Source: an uncultured Clostridium sp. (GTDB lineage Bacteria > Bacillota > Clostridia > Clostridiales > Clostridiaceae). From it: DNA of 13,985 nucleotides. The position numbers and the translations under genes are program-made. The DNA lies in NCBI GenBank assembly GCA_934777095.1, contig CAKVNP010000013.1, forward strand, positions 1-13,985, read 5' to 3'. Positions within the stretch are counted from its first letter, which is position 1. Every line of letters starts with the position of its first letter. The notes below the pieces were generated by a model, which worked only from the letters and a program-made list of their open reading frames with translations, was not told the origin of the DNA and did no database searches. Positions 1-6,927 of this stretch are shown in pieces.

Positions 1-2
1 GT

Positions 3-2378
3 GGAATCATTGAATTTTGCTGCGTAAGGCCCTTCGTTGTGGATAGAATTGGCTTTGGTAAAATAGTTGAAATACTAGTAGATGAAGTAGTAGTTGGTGA
101 TAGAATCATCCTACAAAGTGGTGATAAGATACCAGCAGATGGTTTATTAGTTGAAGGTGATTTAAGAGTTGATAACTCTGCTCTTAATGGTGAAGCTGAA
201 GAATGTAAAAAAACTGCAGTGCCACAAGACTTTGTTTATCGTGAAGTCGCAATAACAGGTGATACATTTGTAGATGCCCACTCTTTATTTAGAGGTGCTG
301 TTATTTATAATGGCGAAGGTGTAATGGAAGTTAAAAAAGTAGGTATGTCTACAATGATGGGTGAAATGGCTAAAGATATGCAGGATGAAGAAGTTGCAAG
401 CCCATTAAAAGTAAAACTTGCTAAATTAGCAGATTCTATTTCTAAATTTGGTTATATTGGAGCAGTTGCTATTGCTGTAATCTTAATGGCACATAAGGTA
501 ATTGTTGCAGGTGGATTTAGTCCGTATTTTGCAGCTGGAATCGGTTTTGTATTAAAAGATTTATTAGAAGCTGTAATGCTGGCAGTAGTTATTATCGTAA
601 TGGCTGTACCAGAAGGTCTTCCTTTAATGATTGCAATAGTATTAATGCAGAATACATCTAAGATGTTAAATAACAATGTCTTAGTAAGAAAACCAATAGG
701 TATAGAAACAGCAGGTTCTTTAAACATATTATTTTCAGATAAGACAGGAACAATTACTAAAGGACAACTAGAAGTAGTTGAATTCTTCGATGGAGACATC
801 AAAGATAGTTATAAGACAAGCAAATACATTAAAAAATCTATGGCATTATGTATAGGTAAGAATACAGCTGCTATGTTTGATGAAAATAACAAAGTAATAG
901 GTGGTAACGCTACCGATAAAGCTTTATTAAACTTTTTAACAAAAGACGTAATGAATGAAGTATCAGATGTTGAAGTTAAAAAGGTTCAAGGATTTAACTC
1001 AGCAAATAAATATTCTGCCGCACAATTAGAAGAAGTTACAGTGTATAAAGGTGCACCAGAAAGATTATTAACTAAAGCAACTAAATACATTAATGAAGAG
1101 GGACATGTAGTTCCAATCGATAAAGATAAAATTAATGCAAAAATAGATTCATTAGCAGTAAAAGCTATGAGAGTATTATCATTTGCTTACTCAGAAAGTG
1201 GATTAAAAGAAGATACTTTACCAGATGACTTAGTTATCGTAGGTTTCGTTGGAATAAGAGATGATGTTAGACCAGAAGCTAAGGTTGCTATTAAGGAAGT
1301 ACAAAATGCAGGTGTACAAGTAGTTATGATAACTGGTGATAGAAAAGAAACAGCAGTTGCCATTGCTAAAGATAGTGGACTTATTCAAAATGATTCAGAT
1401 TTAGCATTTACCTCTGATGAATTAAATAAAATGTCTGACGATGAAATAAAATCAGTTATTACAAGAATTAGAGTAATTGCTAGAGCATTGCCAACAGATA
1501 AATCAAGAATGGTAAGAATTGCTCAGGAACTAAATCTAGTATGTGGAATGACTGGTGATGGTGTAAATGATGCACCAGCATTAAAGAGAGCAGACGTTGG
1601 TTTTGCTATGGGAAGTGGTACAGATGTTGCTAAAGAAGCAGGAGCTATTGTTATTTTAGACGATAACTTCAAGTCAATAGAATCAGCTATACTTTACGGT
1701 AGAACTATTTACAATAATATATTAAAGTTTATTAAATTCCAATTAACTATTAACGTATCAGCAGTTGCAGTATCAGCTATTTCTCCATTCCTAGGTGTTG
1801 ATGAACCATTAAAGATTACTCATATTCTTTGGATCAACCTTGTAATGGATGGATTAGGTGCCTTAGCTTTAGGTGCAGAACCAGCCCTTAAGAAATATAT
1901 GCTGGAAAAACCTAAGTCAAGAACTCAAAGCATAGTTTCTAAGCCAATGATGTCACAAGTATTATTTGCAGGTGCATGGCTAACTGTATTAAGCTTCTTA
2001 TTCTTAAAATTACCTTTCTTTGGTGAGATTTTTGGTGGACTTAATACAACTGAGCATATGACAGGATACTTTACACTATTTGTTTTATGTGCTGTTGTTA
2101 ATGGATTCAATGTGCGTAGTGAAGGATTTAACCTTTTAGAGCATATTTCAGAAAATAAAGGTTTCTGCAAGGTTATGGGAATCATTGTAGTAGTACAAGC
2201 TATCTTAACAATGGTGGGAGGAGAATTCTTCTCATGTACACCTTTTGGAGTTAAAGGATGGATTACTGTAATACTATTATCATTATCAATGATACCAGTA
2301 GATATGATTAGAAAAGCAATTACAAGAATAGTAACTACAACAAAAACTACTACAACTGGAGCAGGAGTTAATGCTTAG
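3..2378 (+). CDS. Calcium-type P-type ATPase (P2B/PMCA-like), 5'-partial
   Basis: ATP-driven cation pump of the plasma membrane, most likely exporting Ca2+. Residues are numbered from the GTG at 39. The actuator domain comes first (GDKIPADG, then NGEAEE near 50), followed by membrane helices near 137-160 and 178-205 with the PEGLP motif at 191. The phosphorylation loop DKTGT starts at D234. The nucleotide domain carries KGAPE at 337, and the hinge TGDGVNDAP is at 505-513. Helix 6 has WINLVMDGLGALALGAEP, typical of type II calcium pumps, and four further C-terminal helices follow. No calmodulin-binding tail is seen; the protein ends in an unusual Thr-rich stretch (TTTKTTTTGAGVNA). Family members are roughly 850-900 residues, so over 100 N-terminal residues (helices 1-2) are missing. 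The frame is open to base 3, but codons before about base 50 do not resemble the family. It is a single-gene unit ended by a terminator. The Ca2+ specificity is inferred from family resemblance. Confidence 0.9.
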   Translation, partial: GIIEFCCVRPFVVDRIGFGKIVEILVDEVVVGDRIILQSGDKIPADGLLVEGDLRVDNSALNGEAEECKKTAVPQDFVYREVAITGDTFVDAHSLFRGAVIYNGEGVMEVKKVGMSTMMGEMAKDMQDEEVASPLKVKLAKLADSISKFGYIGAVAIAVILMAHKVIVAGGFSPYFAAGIGFVLKDLLEAVMLAVVIIVMAVPEGLPLMIAIVLMQNTSKMLNNNVLVRKPIGIETAGSLNILFSDKTGTITKGQLEVVEFFDGDIKDSYKTSKYIKKSMALCIGKNTAAMFDENNKVIGGNATDKALLNFLTKDVMNEVSDVEVKKVQGFNSANKYSAAQLEEVTVYKGAPERLLTKATKYINEEGHVVPIDKDKINAKIDSLAVKAMRVLSFAYSESGLKEDTLPDDLVIVGFVGIRDDVRPEAKVAIKEVQNAGVQVVMITGDRKETAVAIAKDSGLIQNDSDLAFTSDELNKMSDDEIKSVITRIRVIARALPTDKSRMVRIAQELNLVCGMTGDGVNDAPALKRADVGFAMGSGTDVAKEAGAIVILDDNFKSIESAILYGRTIYNNILKFIKFQLTINVSAVAVSAISPFLGVDEPLKITHILWINLVMDGLGALALGAEPALKKYMLEKPKSRTQSIVSKPMMSQVLFAGAWLTVLSFLFLKLPFFGEIFGGLNTTEHMTGYFTLFVLCAVVNGFNVRSEGFNLLEHISENKGFCKVMGIIVVVQAILTMVGGEFFSCTPFGVKGWITVILLSLSMIPVDMIRKAITRIVTTTKTTTTGAGVNA

Positions 2379-2380
2379 AT

Positions 2381-2413
2381 AAAAAAGAGCCCAAATGGGC
2401 TCTTTTCTTTTTT
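2381..2413 (+). terminator. Intrinsic terminator of the P-type ATPase gene
   Basis: A 10-bp perfect stem (AAAAGAGCCC at 2383-2392, GGGCTCTTTT at 2397-2406) encloses a 4-base AAAT loop. It is followed by a T-rich tract to 2413. It starts 2 bases after the ATPase stop codon and separates that gene from the next unit. Confidence 0.93.
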
Positions 2414-2454
2414 GAGGATAAATTAAAATTCATTTGCTTAGTGGGAAAATTTGC

Positions 2455-2483
2455 TTTATAAATATATTAACATAGGATATAAT
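2455..2483 (+). promoter_or_regulatory. Probable sigma-A promoter of the DUF5685/J-domain unit
   Basis: A perfect -10 TATAAT (2478-2483) lies 17 bases from a weak -35 TTTATA (2455-2460). Transcription would begin near 2490, giving a leader of about 33 bases before the ATG at 2523. It is the only good candidate between the upstream terminator and the gene. Confidence 0.5.
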
Positions 2484-2522
2484 AATGCTAAATCAATACA
2501 AGGAAGAAAAGGAGCACTTAAA

Positions 2523-3419
2523 ATGTTTGGTTACGTAACTCCCCTAAAGCCAGAGCTTAGAATTAGGGAATTTGATATGTTTAAAAGCTATTATTGTGGT
2601 ATATGTATGCAGATAAAAAATAACTTCGGCAATATACCTAGGATGGTTTTGAATTATGATATGACATTTTTAGGTATTCTGCTTGATAGCTTATATGACA
2701 AGAAAGTAGTGAGAGAGGCCAAAAGATGTGTAGCTCATCCTACCAAGAAGAAGCCTATAGTAATAGATAATAAAGCTTTAGAATATGCAGCAGCCATGAA
2801 TGTTTCATTAGTATATTATAAACTTCTTGATGATGTTCATGATGACAAAGATTTAGTCAGCAGGGTAAAAGCAATGGCTTTAGAACCTTACAAGAGAAAA
2901 TTTAACAGAAATGTTACATTGGTTAATGATATAATAGAAGAAAATTTGAAAAAATTAAACCTATTAGAAACAGATAAAAATTTTAGTTCTATTGATGAAA
3001 TAGCAGATCCATTCAGTTTACTAGTAGCTAAAATATTAGAATTATATCCAGAAGAAATAAATAATGATAACGAAGAATTAAGAGCAGATTTATATGAGTT
3101 AGGATATTCTTTAGGAAAATGGATCTATATTATTGATGCACTAGATGACTTAAAAGAAGATATGGAAAAGAATAAGTTTAATCCAATTAATTTTTTATAT
3201 AATAAGGAAAACAAACCATATGAGGAGTTTTTTCAGGAGATTAAACCAAGGATAGAATTTACCATTTTAAATTGTGGGTATACCTGTAGAGAAGCTTTAG
3301 ACCGTCTGCCTATTAGAAGAAATAAAGAAATTTTAGAAAATATCATAAGTTTAGGTATGATGGACAAGTACACTAGGATATCAAACAATTGTAAATGCAA
3401 TATAAGGAGTGAAGAATAA
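2523..3419 (+). CDS. DUF5685 family protein
   Basis: Cytosolic protein of 298 residues with no signal peptide or membrane helix; function unknown. I recognise the DUF5685 pattern from its N-terminus ([20 protein letters not shown]). A Cys pair C25-x2-C28 and C69-x2-H72 could bind a metal. Two acidic motifs stand out in a mainly helical protein: [10 protein letters not shown] at 101-110 and [12 protein letters not shown] at 205-216. Two Asp-rich helices of this kind recall class I isoprenoid synthases such as squalene/phytoene synthase, but this is only a motif resemblance. The C-terminus has [17 protein letters not shown] and ends with more cysteines. ATG 2523 was chosen because GGAG at 2511-2514 gives normal spacing; an upstream in-frame TTG at 2451 has no ribosome site. 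Its stop codon shares one base with the next start (TAATG), so the two are probably translationally coupled. Confidence 0.82.
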   Translation: MFGYVTPLKPELRIREFDMFKSYYCGICMQIKNNFGNIPRMVLNYDMTFLGILLDSLYDKKVVREAKRCVAHPTKKKPIVIDNKALEYAAAMNVSLVYYKLLDDVHDDKDLVSRVKAMALEPYKRKFNRNVTLVNDIIEENLKKLNLLETDKNFSSIDEIADPFSLLVAKILELYPEEINNDNEELRADLYELGYSLGKWIYIIDALDDLKEDMEKNKFNPINFLYNKENKPYEEFFQEIKPRIEFTILNCGYTCREALDRLPIRRNKEILENIISLGMMDKYTRISNNCKCNIRSEE

Positions 3420-4042
3420 TGAATCCATATGAAGTATTAGGAGTAAAACCAGGTGCAAGCCAAGAAGAAATAAAATCAGCTTATAGAAAGCTAGTTAAGC
3501 AATATCATCCAGATCAGTTTGTTGATAATCCCCTAAAGGATTTAGCACAGGAAAAATTAGCTGAAGTAAATAAGGCTTATGATATGCTGAAAAATGGTGG
3601 AGCTCAAGGAAGCTACTCATCTAATAGCTATGGAAATAGTAATAATTATAGCAGCAATAGTTCTAGTAATGGTTATAGAACAAATACACAATATGCTGAA
3701 ATAAGAAGGCAGATACAATCTAGAAATTATTATGCTGCTGAAAATATGTTAAATGGAATAACTAATAGAGATGCAGAATGGCACTTTTTATATGGTGTAG
3801 TAATGTTAAACAAGGGATGGTTTGATGCTGCAGTGAATAATATGGAAAGAGCATGCCAGATGGATCCAAATAACTTTGAATATAGACAAAATTTAAATCA
3901 ATTAAGGAATAGAACGCAAAGATATACAAATACATATAGAACATCACCAAGTAATATGAGCACTTGTGATTGCTGCAGTAACTTGATTTGTGCAGATTGC
4001 TGCTGTGAATTAATGGGTGGAGATTTAATAAGCTGTATTTAG
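3419..4042 (+). CDS. J-domain protein with TPR-like segment and C-terminal Cys cluster
   Basis: Probable specialised DnaJ-type co-chaperone of 207 residues that would stimulate an Hsp70 (DnaK) ATPase. The J domain spans about 1-60, with the essential HPD at 30-32 and the helix IV region [10 protein letters not shown] Ser/Asn/Gly/Tyr-rich linker (about 62-92) follows. Residues about 93-165 hold helical TPR-like repeats ([20 protein letters not shown]). The C-terminus has eight cysteines (C183, 185, 186, 191, 194, 195, 196, 206), which suggests metal or Fe-S binding or membrane-proximal acylation. It lacks the G/F region and CxxCxGxG zinc repeats of true DnaJ, so it is not the general chaperone. 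It starts within the stop codon of the DUF5685 gene, and the membrane-protein gene follows after 27 bases. Client and partner are unknown; the coupling suggests the DUF5685 protein. Confidence 0.88.
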   Translation: MNPYEVLGVKPGASQEEIKSAYRKLVKQYHPDQFVDNPLKDLAQEKLAEVNKAYDMLKNGGAQGSYSSNSYGNSNNYSSNSSSNGYRTNTQYAEIRRQIQSRNYYAAENMLNGITNRDAEWHFLYGVVMLNKGWFDAAVNNMERACQMDPNNFEYRQNLNQLRNRTQRYTNTYRTSPSNMSTCDCCSNLICADCCCELMGGDLISCI

Positions 4043-4069
4043 TATTTAATAAATAAGAGGGGAATTAAT

Positions 4070-4606
4070 ATGAAATCTAAGGAAATAACATTAGGCGGAA
4101 TAATGGTTGCGTTAACTGTAATTATACTTTATGGAGCAGCTATTCTGCCAATAAATAAGCTGGCTATTCTTACGATTGCTTCAGCAGTGGTACCAATATG
4201 TATAATTAGAGCAAATGTTAAAACTGGAATATTAGTATTTTCAGCGTCAAGTATTATTTCTCTTTTTTTTATCCCAATAAATATCTGGCTGTTATATACT
4301 TTAGTGTTTGGTGGATTTGGAATAGTTAAGTATTATATAGAAAAGCTAAATAAAGTAAGTACAGAGATGATATTAAAATTTCTTTACTTTAATGGTATTT
4401 TTATTTTGACAGCAGCTGCTGGGAAAATCCTTTTAAATGTAGATTTATTTAAAATGAGTGCAGAAATGTTATCAAAGTATGTAAGCATAAATTCTAGCGG
4501 GATAATTTTAGTATTATTCTGGATTATAGCATTGGGTGCACTTTATGTGATAGACTATGCTTTAACATTAATTATTTCATTTTATTTAGAGAGAATTCAT
4601 AAGTAG
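4070..4606 (+). CDS. Small integral membrane protein, unassigned
   Basis: Polytopic membrane protein of 178 residues that I cannot assign to a family with confidence. Hydrophobic segments lie at about 7-27, 30-47, 52-82, 104-122 and 143-173, suggesting five or six membrane helices. Short positively charged connections (RANVK; YYIEKLNK) lie between some of them. Size and the N-terminal pattern KEITLGGIMVALTVIILYGA are loosely reminiscent of ECF-transporter S components or the YybS/DUF2232 group; neither is established. No ECF ATPase or T component is nearby. The start follows a good ribosome site (AGGGGA, about 10 bases upstream). It lies 27 bases after the J-domain gene with no intervening terminator, so it is probably the last gene of that unit. 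The protein is real judging from the ribosome site, codon use and coherent topology. Confidence 0.75.
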   Translation: MKSKEITLGGIMVALTVIILYGAAILPINKLAILTIASAVVPICIIRANVKTGILVFSASSIISLFFIPINIWLLYTLVFGGFGIVKYYIEKLNKVSTEMILKFLYFNGIFILTAAAGKILLNVDLFKMSAEMLSKYVSINSSGIILVLFWIIALGALYVIDYALTLIISFYLERIHK

Positions 4607-4638
4607 TATTTAAAAAACAAGAGAATAAATACCAAATA

Positions 4639-4667
4639 TTTACAAAGGTATTAATAAGAGTTATAAT
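4639..4667 (+). promoter_or_regulatory. Strong sigma-A promoter for the leader of the PRC-barrel gene
   Basis: TTTACA (4639-4644) and TATAAT (4662-4667) are separated by 17 bases, so transcription would begin near 4674. The ATG of the next gene is about 308 bases further, so the transcript has a long leader or a separate small RNA. A 6-bp inverted repeat (AATACC 4628-4633, GGTATT 4647-4652) flanks the -35 and could be an operator or a weak hairpin. Confidence 0.7.
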
Positions 4668-4753
4668 TAAATAGAAGTTAGATAGATGAGTCGCCTTAAG
4701 TGTGGCTTATTTCTATATGAATAATATTTTATTACCAAACTATAAGAAAATAA

Positions 4754-4896
4754 ATTGCAAAGGCGGGATGTAGCAAAAAGTAGATGAAGTAGTAATTAAA
4801 GAGCAAGTGGGAAATAAGTTTATTTGGCCTTTATAAGCTTGTTCCCATTTACATAGTATTTAGGGAGTAAGGATGAATTTATAGACATCCTGCAAT
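4754..4896 (+). ncRNA. Candidate structured RNA domain (6S-like layout or leader switch)
   Basis: This lies in the 375-base non-coding stretch 4607-4981. A closing helix pairs GCGGGATGT (4763-4771) with ACATCCTGC (4885-4893), with one G-U. ATTGCA (4754-4759) can also pair with TGCAAT (4891-4896). Inside is a long hairpin: AAGTGGGAA (4805-4813) with TTCCCATTT (4842-4850), and AAGTTTAT (4816-4823) with ATAAGCTT (4833-4840), around a 9-base loop. The unpaired strands between the two helices are nearly equal (33 and 34 bases). AGGATG (4870-4875) can pair with CATCCT (4886-4891), which excludes the closing helix. There is no T-box sequence or known riboswitch core that I recognise. A large internal bubble between a closing helix and a terminal hairpin is also the layout of 6S RNA, so that is one option. 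The upstream part of the transcript (about 4681-4717) holds a weak imperfect hairpin. Confidence 0.4.
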
Positions 4897-4923
4897 AAAA
4901 TTAAATTAATATGCTATTTTTAG

Positions 4924-4965
4924 TAATAATAACCATAGTATTTGTAAATACTATGGTTATTATTA
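4924..4965 (+). repeat. 20-bp perfect inverted repeat (hairpin) before the PRC-barrel gene
   Basis: Bases 4924-4943 are the exact reverse complement of 4946-4965, with only GT between them. The repeat ends 4 bases before the ribosome site AGAGGTGA of the next gene. It could act as a terminator or attenuator, although the tract after it (TCTAGAGG) is not T-rich, or as a fold beside the ribosome site. The left-arm core CATAGTATTT also occurs at 4852-4861, so the right arm has a second possible partner. Confidence 0.75.
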
Positions 4966-4981
4966 TCTAGAGGTGACAATA

Positions 4982-5482
4982 ATGCTGAAATTTAGAGACT
5001 TTAACTTAATGAAGGTTTATGATATCAATGGCAGATATTTAGGTGTCATCGATGATTTAGCCATAGATTTTTACCATGGAAAAGTTAGCGGATTTTATTT
5101 GTCTAGATTTACCCTTTTTAATAAAAAAAACTATGTTGATATAAGTGATGTAGTATCAATGCAGGATGAAATGGTGGTAAAAGGATTAAAAGAGTTTAAG
5201 GGACTTAAATTTAAAGAATTAAAATATATGGATATTTACAATGAAAATAATGTTATGGAAGGTGTTTTAGAGGACATAATTATTGCTAGAGATGATTATT
5301 CAATAAAGGGATTAGTAGTTTCATCAGGTATCTTTGATCGGATGTTTAAAGGGAAAAAGATATTTTTAATTCATTGCTGTATATTGTGTGATAATTTTAT
5401 TATTCATAGAAATGATGAAAAGATAAACTTTACATCTCTGCCTCATAGTATCGGAGGAAAAAATAATGCTAAAGAAGTATAA
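4982..5482 (+). CDS. PRC-barrel domain protein (YrrD-like)
   Basis: Predicted cytosolic protein of 166 residues with two PRC-barrel-like halves: residues about 7-62 (KVYDINGRYLGVIDDLAIDF) and about 82-140 (GVLEDIIIARDDYSIKGLVV). PRC barrels are small beta domains found in RimM and photosystem H subunits, usually protein- or RNA-binding. B. subtilis YrrD sits in the corresponding neighbourhood; its function is not known to me. ATG 4982 was chosen because AGAGGTGA (4969-4976) is correctly spaced in front of it; an in-frame GTG at 4973 lies inside that ribosome site. The region LIHCCILC is rich in cysteine. The gene end overlaps the next start by 17 bases, so it is probably co-translated with the AI-2E permease. 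Expression probably depends on the structured leader upstream. Confidence 0.8.
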   Translation: MLKFRDFNLMKVYDINGRYLGVIDDLAIDFYHGKVSGFYLSRFTLFNKKNYVDISDVVSMQDEMVVKGLKEFKGLKFKELKYMDIYNENNVMEGVLEDIIIARDDYSIKGLVVSSGIFDRMFKGKKIFLIHCCILCDNFIIHRNDEKINFTSLPHSIGGKNNAKEV

Positions 5483-6491
5483 AGGAATAATTATCAAAGT
5501 AACATTGATTTTGGCTGTGTTTTTATCTGTATTATTATATTTTAAAGTTTCTTCTATTAGGGGGATAGTAAATATTATTATTATTTCATTTATTATTTCT
5601 TATGGATTAAAGCCAATAAGAGACTTTGTAGCAGAAAAAGCAAGGATAAATCGTAAGAAGGCATCACTTTATTTAATATTATTTTGCCTTGTAAGTTTTT
5701 TAGTTTTATTATACTTGATGGTTCCTGCGATAATTGAGGAAGGCCGTAATATTGGCGAGCTTTTAGATAGTATTGAAAATGGAGTTTTGAAGATTGGAGG
5801 AAAACTAGGTATAAGTAATCTGCCAATTTTTCAGACAACTTTTATGCAAATTAAGGAAAAGGTTAATATTTTTTTACAGCAGGGATCTAACAATTTTCTA
5901 GATTATTTAGTAGATGTAATGGAAAATATCATAGCTTTGGCTGTGGTACCTATTATAAGCTATTACTTTTTAGCCGATGGAAATATTATTTATAATAAGC
6001 TGCTGCTTATATTTTCTACAGACACCAGGGTTATTGTAAGAAAGATTAATAAAAATATTGATAAAGTACTAAGTAGATATATTATGAGTCAGTTAATATT
6101 ATCACTGATAGTAGGGGCATTGACATTTGTTTTATTAATTGCAGCTGGGGTAAAGCTTCCTTTAGTTCTTTCGGTAGTAAATGCTGTTACTAATATAATT
6201 CCTTATTTTGGCCCTATTTTAGGTGGGGCACCTATTATATTTATAGCTTTTACAGAATCGATGACTAAAGGGATAATTGCAACGGTAGGAGTACTGGTTA
6301 TCCAGCAGATTGAAGGAAATTTCTTATCTCCTAAAATCACAGGTGATAGTACAGATATGCATCCTATTGTGATAATTATTCTTTTGATTATTGGTGAGAA
6401 AATAGGAGGGGCAGTGGGTATGGTATTATGTGTTCCTCTTGCTGTAATAGTAAAAGTAATTTACGAAGATATAAATTATTATATTTTTTAG
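5466..6491 (+). CDS. AI-2E family transporter (YrrI/PerM-like)
   Basis: Polytopic membrane protein of 341 residues in the family formerly called PerM/UPF0118, which includes TqsA (autoinducer-2 export) and Na+(Li+)/H+ antiporters. Which substrate applies here cannot be told. Membrane helices lie at about 7-27, 31-50, 64-86, 150-168, and several from about 205 to 335. A soluble helical segment at about 87-145 lies between helices 3 and 4, as usual. Family signatures are NIIPYFGPILGGAP, QQIEGNFLSPKI and GEKIGGAVGMVLCVPLAV. The length is normal and the gene intact. It starts 17 bases inside the PRC-barrel gene with a strong site (GGAGG, 5453-5457). The B. subtilis homologue YrrI also lies upstream of alaS. 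No clear terminator follows it before the alaS promoter. Confidence 0.9.
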   Translation: MLKKYKGIIIKVTLILAVFLSVLLYFKVSSIRGIVNIIIISFIISYGLKPIRDFVAEKARINRKKASLYLILFCLVSFLVLLYLMVPAIIEEGRNIGELLDSIENGVLKIGGKLGISNLPIFQTTFMQIKEKVNIFLQQGSNNFLDYLVDVMENIIALAVVPIISYYFLADGNIIYNKLLLIFSTDTRVIVRKINKNIDKVLSRYIMSQLILSLIVGALTFVLLIAAGVKLPLVLSVVNAVTNIIPYFGPILGGAPIIFIAFTESMTKGIIATVGVLVIQQIEGNFLSPKITGDSTDMHPIVIIILLIIGEKIGGAVGMVLCVPLAVIVKVIYEDINYYIF

Positions 6492-6553
6492 CAGAATATT
6501 GATTTTTCAAAGATAAAGATAAGGTAAATATATGATAAAAAACTACATTTTCA

Positions 6554-6582
6554 TTGACATTGAAGTATAAATACAATATAAT
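6554..6582 (+). promoter_or_regulatory. Consensus sigma-A promoter of alaS
   Basis: TTGACA (6554-6559) and TATAAT (6577-6582) are both perfect matches with a 17-base spacer. Initiation is expected near 6589, just ahead of the T-box leader. Confidence 0.88.
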
Positions 6583-6589
6583 TTGAAAT

Positions 6590-6790
6590 AAATAAAAGAA
6601 TATTGTTCGGCAATGATAAGGATGAGTAAATATGAAATAAATATTTAGAGAGGAAGTGGCTGGTGAAAACTTCTTATTTAGCATATTGAAGCTACCTTGG
6701 AGCTGATATTTTACTTTAAGTGATGCATTTTTATGATAAATGCATAATTAGGGTGGTACCGCGGAAATATAGTTTTCGTCCCTTTCTATT
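6590..6790 (+). promoter_or_regulatory. T-box leader (tRNA-Ala sensing) of alaS
   Basis: Cis-acting RNA that binds uncharged tRNA-Ala and lets transcription proceed into alaS. The conserved T-box AGGGTGGTACCGCGG is at 6750-6764; its TGGT pairs with an ACCA tRNA end, fitting the A73 of tRNA-Ala. Stem I begins near 6620 (GGATGAGTAA), and its distal part contains AGAGAGGAAG and GGTGAAAAC (6650-6670). The specifier codon is GCT at 6691-6693, preceded by GAA and followed by ACC as usual. Stem III is ATGCATTT (6723-6730) with AAATGCAT (6738-6745). The terminator is GCGGAAA (6761-6767) paired with TTTTCGT (6773-6779), extended by GGG/CCC (6751-6753, 6780-6782), then TTTCTATT. Specifier, discriminator and downstream gene agree. 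Confidence 0.95.
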
Positions 6791-6832
6791 AGATTGTGGA
6801 TGGAGACTTTTTTATTTATATAAGGAATTATT

Positions 6833-6895
6833 ATGATGAAATTATCAATTGAGTATTTAGAAAACTTAGAGATAGGTTTTTTACTTAATTTATAA
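6833..6895 (+). CDS. Possible 20-codon leader ORF between T-box and alaS
   Basis: ATGATGAAA starts a short frame of 20 codons ending in TAA. An AAGGA site lies at 6822-6826, seven bases ahead. The peptide (MMKLSIEYLENLEIGFLLNL) is Leu-rich, with five leucines, and has no recognisable domain. It lies after the T-box terminator, so it would be translated only on read-through transcripts, and it ends 18 bases before the alaS ribosome site. It may be chance in AT-rich DNA. Confidence 0.2.
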   Translation: MMKLSIEYLENLEIGFLLNL

Positions 6896-6927
6896 TTCGT
6901 CATTGACAAAAGTTGGAGGTAATAACA

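Noticed and set aside
77..92. 16-base identity (AGTAGATGAAGTAGTA) between 77-92 and 4779-4794, and 14 bases shared by 4775-4788 and 9603-9616
   Set aside because: One copy is inside coding sequence, the flanks do not extend, and such matches are expected occasionally in purine-rich AT-rich DNA.
452..802. Minus-strand open frame inside the ATPase gene, and similar ones opposite alaS, rnj and typA
   Set aside because: They lie opposite strong plus-strand genes, lack ribosome sites and give low-complexity proteins with no recognisable domain.
2451..2522. Upstream TTG start of the DUF5685 gene
   Set aside because: No ribosome site, and the stretch overlaps the likely promoter; the ATG at 2523 has GGAG at normal distance and begins where family members begin.
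4607..4981. T-box or a known metabolite riboswitch ahead of the PRC-barrel gene
   Set aside because: No GGGTGGNACCGCG element and no core of the riboswitch classes I can recognise; kept only as an unassigned structured RNA.
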